Shown: one piece after another, positions 7,937 through 15,051 of the stretch
Layout: each line of letters begins with the position of its first letter
Position numbering within the stretch: the first letter of the stretch is position 1
Source: Candidatus Gastranaerophilales bacterium
GTDB lineage: Bacteria; Cyanobacteriota; Vampirovibrionia; Gastranaerophilales; Gastranaerophilaceae
Length of the DNA stretch: 64,000 nt
Assembly (NCBI GenBank): GCA_944323475.1
Contig: CALUSQ010000003.1
Coordinates: 79,113 to 143,112 of the forward strand
Direction: 5' to 3'
Notes under the pieces: model-generated
Told to the model about the DNA's origin: nothing
Database searches by the model: none
Seen by the model: the letters and a program-made list of their open reading frames with translations, nothing else
Position numbers and translations under genes: made by a program

Positions 7937-9112
7937 TTATTCATAATCTGACTCAATCATTTTTTGAGCAATCAAATCAGGTATTTTCTCAACTTCATCA
8001 TAGCTGATGTCAGCTCTTAATGAAATTCTAACTCTTGATGAACCCGGTGCAACCGTCGGATGGCGTATAGGTAATAGGTAATATCCGTTATCAATCAAAA
8101 ATTTTGAACAATCAACAGCTCGCTTATTTGAACCAAGTATCACCGGAACAATATGACTTTCTCCTGTTACTGCCAAACCATGAGAAGTCAAACTTTCTCT
8201 TAACTTTTGAGCATTTAATAATAACTGTCTTCTTTCTTCTTTCATATTTGGTAAAATTTCAGTTATTACACAATACGAAAAAGCAATGTTTATTTCAGGT
8301 AAGGCAGTAGAAAAAATTAAAGGACGACTTTTATTTATTAAATAATTTATTAAAACATCACTTCCCACACAAAAAGCACCTACAGAACCAATTGCCTTGC
8401 CAAAGGTTGCAACAATCAAATCTATATCTTTTATACAACCTTGTACTTCACATATACCCAAAGCTTTTTCACCAAAAACGCCATATGCATGTGCTTCATC
8501 AACAATAAGTAATGTATTATATCTGCGTTTTAGCTCAATAAGTCTGTTCAAGTCAGCAATATCACCATCCATACTGAATAAAGATTCTGAAATGATTATT
8601 GCATTTTCATATTCGTTTCTGTGCTTTTCTAAAAGTTCTTCAAGATGCTCATAATCTAAATGTTTGTACCTAAACATTTTCGCTTCTGAAAGTTTTATCC
8701 CGTCTAATATGCTTGCATGGTTAAGTTTGTCACAAAAAACAACATCTTTTTTTGAAAGCAATGCTGACATTATACCAGTGTTGGCATGATAACCACTATT
8801 AAAAATCAAGGCTTTTTCTTTACCATACATAGCTGCTAACAAACATTCCAACTTTGCATAAACATAGGAGCTGCCTGTCAAAAGTCTTGAAGATGAAGAA
8901 CCAAAAGAAAAATCAGCTATCTGAACAAATTTATCAAGAACTTCTTGATTTTCAGCAATACCCAAATAATCGTTTGAAGATAAATTTAAGTATCTTTTAT
9001 TTTCTTCAAAAATGTACTGTCCCAGTTTTTTAAAAGAACCGAGCCTTCTATATGCACAATGTTCATGCAATTCATTTAACTCTTGTTTATATTTATCTAA
9101 AAGATTTTTCAT
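7937..9112 (-). CDS. bioF: 8-amino-7-oxononanoate synthase (BioF-like alpha-oxoamine synthase)
   Basis: PLP-dependent fold-type I enzyme that condenses an amino acid with an acyl thioester; BioF uses L-alanine and pimeloyl-ACP/CoA to make the biotin precursor KAPA. Motifs: LSSNDYLG (44-51), FGSSSSRLLTG (70-80), DEAHAYGVFG (205-214) and the PLP lysine at about 239 in ATFGKAIGSVGA. The IRHPTVAPGSSRVRISL stretch near the end resembles the BioF substrate end (IRPPTVP...). The length of 391 matches BioF. KBL and serine palmitoyltransferase share this fold, so another acyl substrate remains possible. It is last in a five-gene same-strand unit; a biotin ligase (birA) lies at 28.9 kb. Confidence 0.8.
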   Translation of the reverse strand: MKNLLDKYKQELNELHEHCAYRRLGSFKKLGQYIFEENKRYLNLSSNDYLGIAENQEVLDKFVQIADFSFGSSSSRLLTGSSYVYAKLECLLAAMYGKEKALIFNSGYHANTGIMSALLSKKDVVFCDKLNHASILDGIKLSEAKMFRYKHLDYEHLEELLEKHRNEYENAIIISESLFSMDGDIADLNRLIELKRRYNTLLIVDEAHAYGVFGEKALGICEVQGCIKDIDLIVATFGKAIGSVGAFCVGSDVLINYLINKSRPLIFSTALPEINIAFSYCVITEILPNMKEERRQLLLNAQKLRESLTSHGLAVTGESHIVPVILGSNKRAVDCSKFLIDNGYYLLPIRHPTVAPGSSRVRISLRADISYDEVEKIPDLIAQKMIESDYE

Positions 9113-9130
9113 TTTGTTACGCCTTAATTT

Positions 9131-9514
9131 CTATACAAATGATAATGCAATCCAAAGACTTATTATCAATGTTAATATTTGAATATTAGTATAAAAATGA
9201 ACTTTTTCATATGTGGCAAAATACCCTATTATAAATGGTATCAACAAAAATATTGGAAAAACTATAGAATAAATAACATTACCGGTAAATAAATTGCTAA
9301 TTGAAAACAAAATAATAGCTAAAAAATACAATGCAAAAAGTACACATATAACAACAGACAAATATGCATAAAATTTTATTGCATTTTCCGTTTTGTAAAG
9401 AACAATTTTCCCGATAATAAAGCCTAAAATTAATAAAATATTAGCAAAAATAAGCAAAATTAAAGAAATTGGAAGATTTTGTATAATTTTCAAAATACTT
9501 AACATATAAGCCAT
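9131..9514 (-). CDS. Small integral membrane protein, four predicted helices
   Basis: No family recognised. The 127 residues are almost entirely hydrophobic, with about four membrane segments (residues 13-34, 48-70, 76-98 and 104-126) joined by short charged loops. It shares one base with the end of the upstream hydrolase gene (9514) and sits 18 bases before bioF, so it is clearly part of that operon. A transport or scaffold role for the pathway's lipid-like intermediates is possible but unsupported. Confidence 0.75.
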   Translation of the reverse strand: MAYMLSILKIIQNLPISLILLIFANILLILGFIIGKIVLYKTENAIKFYAYLSVVICVLFALYFLAIILFSISNLFTGNVIYSIVFPIFLLIPFIIGYFATYEKVHFYTNIQILTLIISLWIALSFV

Positions 9515-10362
9515 TACAAAACCTCACAATCAAAATTCATTTTTCTTGCATCTTCAGGAACATATGAAGAACGAGAATTTAAAAAATCAATAGAAGTATT
9601 AAAAACAAAATCTCTTTGATTATCCATAACAACAAGATGATAACTATTATCTAATTCTATGTATTTTTTAATACTGGAACTAACATTTTTATAAACAAAT
9701 TTGGCACTTTTAGAACTTGTCAAATCATCTTCTTTTGCATGCATTAACAAAATAGGTGCCTTAACCTTAAACATATGTTTTCTTGCATACTTAGAGAATT
9801 TTAAAAGCTCATATATACAAGACATAGGATAATGATCCAATGCTTCGGTATTCCTTTTTTGCAAAGATGCAATTTTTTTCCTTAATACTTCATTTTTCAA
9901 ACCATATGGTTCTCTTTCAGGAAAAGAATAGTAATATCTTAAAATTGTATGAACAGCTATTGGCATAAAAATGTTGTACCAAGGAATTGTCCACCCGTCT
10001 AAAAACAATGTTGTTGACAAAGATAAAATACCATTAACATCTTCATATTCAGCAGCAATAGCAAGAGCCAGCACAGCTCCCAAACATAAACCGCCTAAAA
10101 AGACCTCATCATATTTTTCAGTCAATGTTTTATAGTGTAATACAGAATCTTCATACCAATCTTCCCAGCGCACAGTTTTTATATTTATAGGGCTTGTACC
10201 ATGACCGGGCAAGCAGTAGCAATATACATCAAAATTCGCTTCATACAGAGCTCTGCCCATTTTTTTCATTTCAAAAGGGCTGCCTGTCATTCCATGAAAC
10301 AACAGAACAGCTCTTTTGCAACTATTTTCATGAATAAATTCAAAATCTAGACTCTGTACCAA
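9514..10362 (-). CDS. Alpha/beta hydrolase with cysteine in the nucleophile elbow
   Basis: Alpha/beta-hydrolase fold of the Est30/BioH type. The oxyanion motif FHGMTGSPF is at 22-30. The nucleophile elbow reads G91-L-C-L-G95, with Cys93 where most esterases carry Ser. The acid is Asp212 or Asp213 in MHAKEDDLTSS, and the catalytic histidine is His242 in DNSYHLVVMD. Cys nucleophiles occur in dienelactone hydrolases and PHA synthases (GxCxG). The insert at about 120-180 is a lid-like cap. In a BioF-containing operon it could be the pimeloyl-ester hydrolase (BioH/BioG role), but the Cys makes acyl-transfer or thioester chemistry equally plausible. It overlaps the membrane protein gene by one base. 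Confidence 0.82.
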   Translation of the reverse strand: MVQSLDFEFIHENSCKRAVLLFHGMTGSPFEMKKMGRALYEANFDVYCYCLPGHGTSPINIKTVRWEDWYEDSVLHYKTLTEKYDEVFLGGLCLGAVLALAIAAEYEDVNGILSLSTTLFLDGWTIPWYNIFMPIAVHTILRYYYSFPEREPYGLKNEVLRKKIASLQKRNTEALDHYPMSCIYELLKFSKYARKHMFKVKAPILLMHAKEDDLTSSKSAKFVYKNVSSSIKKYIELDNSYHLVVMDNQRDFVFNTSIDFLNSRSSYVPEDARKMNFDCEVL

Positions 10363-10391
10363 TAATCTTTTCCCGTTTGTCTGACAAAATC

Positions 10392-11789
10392 CTATGCTTT
10401 TTCCATATATCTTTCAAACAGTTGATCCATAAGTTCTAAAGCCATGTCTATCTCTTCATCTGAAATAAACAATTGTGGAACTAATGTAATAATATTTTTG
10501 TAATATCCTCCATTATTAAGAATCAAACCGCATTTTTTACCTTTGTAATTTAAATCACCTTTTAATCCGGCTTCAATAATTTCATCACACAAATCTCTTG
10601 CCGGAGTATATCTGTCATTTTCGGTAACTTCAACACTCAAAGCGAAGCCTAAACCGTTAACAGTTCCGATATTTTTATACTTTTTCTCTAACTGTTTTAA
10701 ACCATCAAGGAATTTTGCACCTTTTCTAGGGATTTCTCTTTCCAATTCTTGACGTCTTTCTTCAAAAATGCTCATTACCTCATATCCTGCACGAGTTCCT
10801 ATCGGATTTGCAGCATAAGTAGAATGAGTTCTGCCTGCAGGGAAGACTTTCGGATTAATCAATTCTTCTTTAGCCCACATACCAGCGAGAGGGTTCATAC
10901 CATTTGTTATTGATTTTGCAAATGTCATTGCATCAGGTTTTGCATCAAAATGTTCCATAGCCCATAGCTTGCCTGTTCTAAAACAGCCCATTTGAACTTC
11001 ATCAACCATAAACAAAATATTATGTTCGTCCAAAACTTTTTTAAGCTCTTTAAAATAACCTTTTGGCGGAACAATATAACCGCCTGTACCTAAAAGAGGC
11101 TCAACAATGAATCCGCCAAATTCACAATCTTTTGTCTTAGGATCATAAACACCGTTGTATTCACTTTCAAACAATTTTGCAAACTGTTTGACACAATACA
11201 TATTGCAAGATTCACATTTTTTATCATACGGACATCTAAAACAATACGGAAACGGTACAAAATGAGCTGTATCTGCAATTGGACCAAAATGTTCTCTATA
11301 TCTGTAGCTTGAAGTTACAGCAGTAGTTCCTATTGTTCTGCCATGATACCCGCCCATAAAAGCAAACATCCTAGGCTTTTTAGTATAATTTCTGATAAGC
11401 TTTAGCATATCTTCATTAACTTGAGCACCGCCGACATTAAACTGTACGCGACCTTTTATTCCATATCTGTCCAGATTCGCTTTTGCTATTTTTTCTGCAA
11501 GCAAAGCTTTGTAATCATATACAAATCTTGAAGATATTTGAGGCATTGTATGATATTGGTCCAACACCGCATCTAACACTCTTTTGTTTTTGTAACCGAG
11601 ATTGCAGCTTGAATACCACATTTGTAAATCCAAATAAGGTGTATCATTGCCATCATACATATATGACCCTTCACAATCTCTAAAAATTGTCTGATCATCA
11701 TGATAGTGTACAGTATCACCCCAAGAACAATATTCCTTGTCCAAAGATTTAATTTCTTCATCAGACAATTTCATTTTGGTGTCGAGCAT
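10392..11789 (-). CDS. Class III PLP aminotransferase with cysteine-rich insert
   Basis: Fold-type I aminotransferase of the ornithine/GABA/DAPA group. Visible are the GGYHGRTIGTTAVTSS phosphate/PLP region (146-161), the PLP-aspartate in VDEVQMGCFRTG (262-273), and the Schiff-base lysine at 292 in FAKSITNGMNP. Residues 183-199 hold five cysteines (C183, C186, C192, C195, C199) in a CxxC...CxxC pattern. Similar cysteine inserts are known in related anaerobe enzymes. Beside bioF it might be BioA, but it looks closer overall to omega-amino-acid or ornithine aminotransferases. The ribosome-binding site AAGGAGAG precedes the start at 11789, which lies 29 bases inside the upstream phosphatase gene, indicating coupling. 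Confidence 0.85.
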   Translation of the reverse strand: MLDTKMKLSDEEIKSLDKEYCSWGDTVHYHDDQTIFRDCEGSYMYDGNDTPYLDLQMWYSSCNLGYKNKRVLDAVLDQYHTMPQISSRFVYDYKALLAEKIAKANLDRYGIKGRVQFNVGGAQVNEDMLKLIRNYTKKPRMFAFMGGYHGRTIGTTAVTSSYRYREHFGPIADTAHFVPFPYCFRCPYDKKCESCNMYCVKQFAKLFESEYNGVYDPKTKDCEFGGFIVEPLLGTGGYIVPPKGYFKELKKVLDEHNILFMVDEVQMGCFRTGKLWAMEHFDAKPDAMTFAKSITNGMNPLAGMWAKEELINPKVFPAGRTHSTYAANPIGTRAGYEVMSIFEERRQELEREIPRKGAKFLDGLKQLEKKYKNIGTVNGLGFALSVEVTENDRYTPARDLCDEIIEAGLKGDLNYKGKKCGLILNNGGYYKNIITLVPQLFISDEEIDMALELMDQLFERYMEKA

Positions 11790-12456
11790 TTCTCTCTCCT
11801 TTTTTTATGTCTTTTATATATTTTTCAATTTCAACAAAAGAGTCAAAACCAATCAGGTTGTCAATTTTAGTATTTTTACCATACTCCAACAAGGAACCTT
11901 TGGCAAACAAAGTATTAACTTTATCTGCAACACAAAAGTCTGACAAACCGTCCCCTGCGTACAATACCAGTTTTGTAACAATTGTGTTTCTATTATTGTT
12001 TTCCACAACAGAACATTTACAAACACCCGATTTTCTTTTGCAATTTCTGTTTGAATACGGAAAATATGGATAAAATTTCCCATCTTCAAATTTTAATTTA
12101 TTAGCATAAATTTTAGCATCTGTAATACCATAATTTGCCAAAATTTTTTCTATAAAATAATCAAATCCATCCGAAACTATAAAAAAATCAATATTTTCTG
12201 ATTTTAAATATCTGTAAAAATCAGGAAATGTTTCGTCTATTTCTATCCCATTAAGAAAATTGTCCACTATGTTTTGTGTCATTTTAGGAAAAAGCTGCAT
12301 TTGTTTTTCAATGCATTCTTTAGAGCCAATTTTCCCTTTTAGCCAATCATCTTCAATCTCAAGCCATTTTTTATTAGCATACATCTTAAGAAATTTATTC
12401 AGAGTATCTTCTTTGGTGATTGTTCCATCAAAATCACTAAAAAATTGTAGCTCCAT
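11761..12456 (-). CDS. HAD-superfamily phosphatase (SerB/MtnX-like)
   Basis: Phosphoaspartate phosphatase. DFDGTIT at 8-14 is HAD motif I, with Asp8 the nucleophile and Asp10 the acid/base. VSDGFD is motif II, and YAGDGLSDFCVA is motif III, the Mg-binding aspartates. It resembles 2-hydroxy-3-keto-methylthiopentenyl-phosphate phosphatase (MtnX) and phosphoserine phosphatases; the substrate cannot be read from sequence. The start is set at 12456, not the in-frame ATG at 12507, because AAGGAGGG (12460-12467) lies immediately upstream of it. First gene of the five-gene unit ending in bioF. The central CKRKSGVCKC stretch is an unusual Cys/Lys patch. Confidence 0.82.
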   Translation of the reverse strand: MELQFFSDFDGTITKEDTLNKFLKMYANKKWLEIEDDWLKGKIGSKECIEKQMQLFPKMTQNIVDNFLNGIEIDETFPDFYRYLKSENIDFFIVSDGFDYFIEKILANYGITDAKIYANKLKFEDGKFYPYFPYSNRNCKRKSGVCKCSVVENNNRNTIVTKLVLYAGDGLSDFCVADKVNTLFAKGSLLEYGKNTKIDNLIGFDSFVEIEKYIKDIKKGERNARHQNEIV

Positions 12457-12501
12457 TTTCCCTCCTTGGATTTCTACAAGGATACTACAAATATAAAATG
12501 C

Positions 12502-12531
12502 TTGCATTTACCGATTTAGATTATTTATAAT
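12502..12531 (+). promoter_or_regulatory. Sigma-70-type promoter for the secreted TPR gene
   Basis: TTGCAT, 18-base spacer, TATAAT, ending 27 bases before the start codon. An AAGGAG ribosome-binding site lies between. Confidence 0.6.
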
Positions 12532-12558
12532 AATTCAACAAAGCAAGGAGTATATTTT

Positions 12559-13263
12559 ATGAAAAAATTTATGTCTGCACTATTTTGTATAGCTTTAACT
12601 TTAATTATTGGAACAAATGTTGTAGCTAAAGAAATAAAAAACGAACAATATTACTACAACCAAGGTCAAGATTATGAAAAGAAAAATAATAGACTGGGTG
12701 CAACAGAACCATATTCTAAAGCTCTAGAAATAAATCCTGAGTTTGACCAAGCAAGAATCGCAAGAGCACAAATATATTATTTTTACGGTAAATATGACAA
12801 AGCCTTAGAAGATTTTAATTACTTTTATAACAAAACTCCAAAATATGGTCCGGGTGCATTTTATAATGAAAGAATCAATTGCAAAAAACAACTCGGTCAA
12901 TATACTCAAGCAGCAAATGATATGTATGAAGTAATACTCATATACGGTGGACAAGCAAAAGTTCTGACTGAACTATTTGATTTAGTAGCACAACATCCGG
13001 AATTGAGTGACACATTATGTCCGCTTGCTCATTCCGATTTGCTCGAAAAATACAAAGACAAAGCAAAAACAATCAGAGACTATGCTCAAATGTATAAAGA
13101 TAAAGAAGGTAATATAACTAATGAAAAATATTATAACTTCTTTATCAATATAGCCAAAACAATGGATCCAGATATTTGTCTTGATGTAGAATATCCTACA
13201 GAAGGTCCAAGAAAAGCTCCTGACGAAGGCCAAGTAACAGAAACAACAATAGAAGTAAAATAG
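12559..13263 (+). CDS. Exported TPR protein
   Basis: Periplasmic protein of 234 residues. The signal peptide at 1-23 (hydrophobic SALFCIALTLIIGTNVVA, then KE) is followed by tetratricopeptide repeats over about 28-140 (YYNQGQDYEKKNNRLGATEPYSKALEINPEFDQ style A/Y/P spacing). The C-terminal 90 residues are helical, ending in a Pro/Glu-rich tail. It is probably a scaffold; no enzymatic motif is present. An AAGGAG ribosome-binding site and its own promoter precede it. Its stop codon abuts the stop codon of the convergent ADP-ribosyltransferase gene, with no base between them. Confidence 0.85.
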   Translation: MKKFMSALFCIALTLIIGTNVVAKEIKNEQYYYNQGQDYEKKNNRLGATEPYSKALEINPEFDQARIARAQIYYFYGKYDKALEDFNYFYNKTPKYGPGAFYNERINCKKQLGQYTQAANDMYEVILIYGGQAKVLTELFDLVAQHPELSDTLCPLAHSDLLEKYKDKAKTIRDYAQMYKDKEGNITNEKYYNFFINIAKTMDPDICLDVEYPTEGPRKAPDEGQVTETTIEVK

Positions 13264-14187
13264 CTATATCAATTTTACTTTTATAATATTAGATTTTTCA
13301 TCAAATCCTGTGACCATAAACATACTGTTTCTTGGTAACAAAAACTCTTGTTCATTCCAGTGTTTGCGGTCAATATTAAACAACATATCCAAATCAATAT
13401 ATTTTGAACCCTTAGGTACTTCTATTTCTAAAATAGGATTGTATCTTGAAAATCTTTTTGCTATACCAAGCTCTTTTGTTGTTGAGACAAAAGAAGAATC
13501 TTTAAAAACTTTACCTATAGTGGACAAAGCTTCAACCTGTGAAGGAGTCAATTTATCTTGAAGCGCACGATATAAAGTAATATTTTTGTCTGTTTTCCAT
13601 ACTTTTTTGTAATCATTAAATATACTATCTATTATATCTATTTGTTTTTTTAATTCCTTTTCAGTCTGTTCATTGTATACTTTGTCTTGTCGTAAATATC
13701 TGTGAATATTTTCAGGATGATATTTATATTCAAAAAGTGATTTCATATCAATAGAAGTAAAATGTTTTTTTAAAGTACCGTCCGGTTTATAAACAAAAAC
13801 ATCTTTTTTTAAATTATCAATTAAATAAATTTCATCAATAAAACCATCCGGTGTCCTTATGCATTTTGCTCTCATATCATCACTGTATAAATTGCTAAAA
13901 CCTTCAATAGGCTTGCCTATACTAATATGATTGTCATTAAAATAACGACCGACTTTCATACCTCTGTCTTTTACTATTTCATTGATAATTTCTTTTACTC
14001 TAGAATCATCCTGCCTAGAAGAAAGTATTCTATTTTGCATAGCGACTTGTGCCCTGCCAATTGCACTTTGACAGTCATACGCCTCTGCCTCGACGTGTTG
14101 TTGCTCATCTGTTTTGACAGTATTTTGCTTAATTACATCAAGAAGCTTTTCTTTATTCTTACTACACTTAACCGAATTAACCTTCAT
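13264..14187 (-). CDS. Putative mono-ADP-ribosyltransferase (R-S-E class, exoenzyme-toxin family)
   Basis: Predicted to transfer ADP-ribose from NAD+ to a protein target. The C-terminal 110 residues show the three signature elements in order: the NAD-binding arginine R207 in ITLYRAL; the STS-type strand SSFVSTT at 231-237; and the catalytic E-x-E as E279-Q-E281 in NEQEFLLPRNSMF, the pattern seen in VIP2, iota and C3-like toxins. The N-terminal 200 residues are a separate charged region with no recognised domain and no classical signal peptide, so if it is secreted another route is needed. The upstream small gene lies 63 bases away on the same strand. No ribosome-binding site is visible upstream of 14187, so the exact start is uncertain. 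Confidence 0.75.
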   Translation of the reverse strand: MKVNSVKCSKNKEKLLDVIKQNTVKTDEQQHVEAEAYDCQSAIGRAQVAMQNRILSSRQDDSRVKEIINEIVKDRGMKVGRYFNDNHISIGKPIEGFSNLYSDDMRAKCIRTPDGFIDEIYLIDNLKKDVFVYKPDGTLKKHFTSIDMKSLFEYKYHPENIHRYLRQDKVYNEQTEKELKKQIDIIDSIFNDYKKVWKTDKNITLYRALQDKLTPSQVEALSTIGKVFKDSSFVSTTKELGIAKRFSRYNPILEIEVPKGSKYIDLDMLFNIDRKHWNEQEFLLPRNSMFMVTGFDEKSNIIKVKLI

Positions 14188-14250
14188 AATATGTATAAAA
14201 ACAAAAACTCATACAAAATTGCTTTTGAATCAAATAAGGTTTAATTTTTG

Positions 14251-14652
14251 TTAAAAAAGGCGTTTAAAAAGATTACCATTTGGCATACCGTTTCCAAGTT
14301 TTATAATCTGTTTCAAAGCAAAAACCAAAGGATTTTCTTTTACATTTGAAGAAGAAACGACAACAACTTTCGCTATTTCGTAATCATCAGCTTTTTTAGC
14401 TACAATAACATTTTTTTTGGGTTGATATCTAAAAAATTTAACAAAAGGATTGCCTTTTTCCAAAGTACCAACTTCAACATACAACCTGGAGGTCAGACGG
14501 GTTGCATCCAATTTTTTTCTTGCTTCATTTAGTTTATCAAATTTTTTATTGTCACAAGCATATCGTGCTATTCTGGCAAGATCATCGCTATGCCAAAATC
14601 TTGCACCAAAATTCGGGGATTTATATCGATTTGAACATTTGTTTATATACAT
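14251..14652 (-). CDS. Small protein of unknown function with an N-terminal NFGAR motif
   Basis: Unrecognised basic protein of 133 residues without signal peptide or membrane segment. It begins with a short tag (SPNFGARF at 12-19) and then a helical, charged region (DDLARIARYACDNKKFDKLNEARKK). The C-terminal part has strand patterns (KNVIVAKKA, AKVVVVSSS). The GAGGAAA ribosome-binding site supports the start. It lies between the MmcQ-like gene and the ADP-ribosyltransferase gene on the same strand, so a partner role (inhibitor or chaperone of the transferase) is possible but purely positional. Confidence 0.7.
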   Translation of the reverse strand: MYINKCSNRYKSPNFGARFWHSDDLARIARYACDNKKFDKLNEARKKLDATRLTSRLYVEVGTLEKGNPFVKFFRYQPKKNVIVAKKADDYEIAKVVVVSSSNVKENPLVFALKQIIKLGNGMPNGNLFKRLF

Positions 14653-14688
14653 TTTGTTTTCCTCTTTTATGTATAAAAACGCTGAATT

Positions 14689-15045
14689 TTATTTTTTGCT
14701 CTTATTTTTTATTTTAGGTGCAGTTAAATTAAAACTTCTTTTAATTAGTTCACACAATACCTCTTTAGGTGTTGCAGCAGGATCAACTTTTATCCAATGT
14801 TTTTTATTCATGTGCCAGCCATAAGTAATAGATGAATACTGCATACGTAAAATTGCTCCAATATCAGGCTCGCATTTAACATTCAAATATAATTTTTTAT
14901 CAAGATAAAAAATCAAAGCAAACCATTTACTATTGCTTTTGTGACGCATTACACAAGTATCTTTGTACTCATCACGTCCAAAAGGATAAGTTTCTATTGC
15001 ATCATCTGAAATTAAACAATTTTTTACTAATTGTTTTTTATTCAT
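14689..15045 (-). CDS. MmcQ/YjbR family protein
   Basis: Small cytoplasmic protein of the MmcQ/YjbR (CyaY-like, double-wing) family, whose biochemical role is poorly defined. Family marks are YPFGRDE (20-26), the core strand WFALIFYLDKKLYLNVKCEPD (42-62), and the hallmark YGWHMNKKHWIKVD (about 75-88). At 118 residues it is normal length. The gene starts 6 bases beyond the valS stop codon and is therefore probably co-transcribed with it. Confidence 0.88.
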   Translation of the reverse strand: MNKKQLVKNCLISDDAIETYPFGRDEYKDTCVMRHKSNSKWFALIFYLDKKLYLNVKCEPDIGAILRMQYSSITYGWHMNKKHWIKVDPAATPKEVLCELIKRSFNLTAPKIKNKSKK

Positions 15046-15051
15046 AAAATC

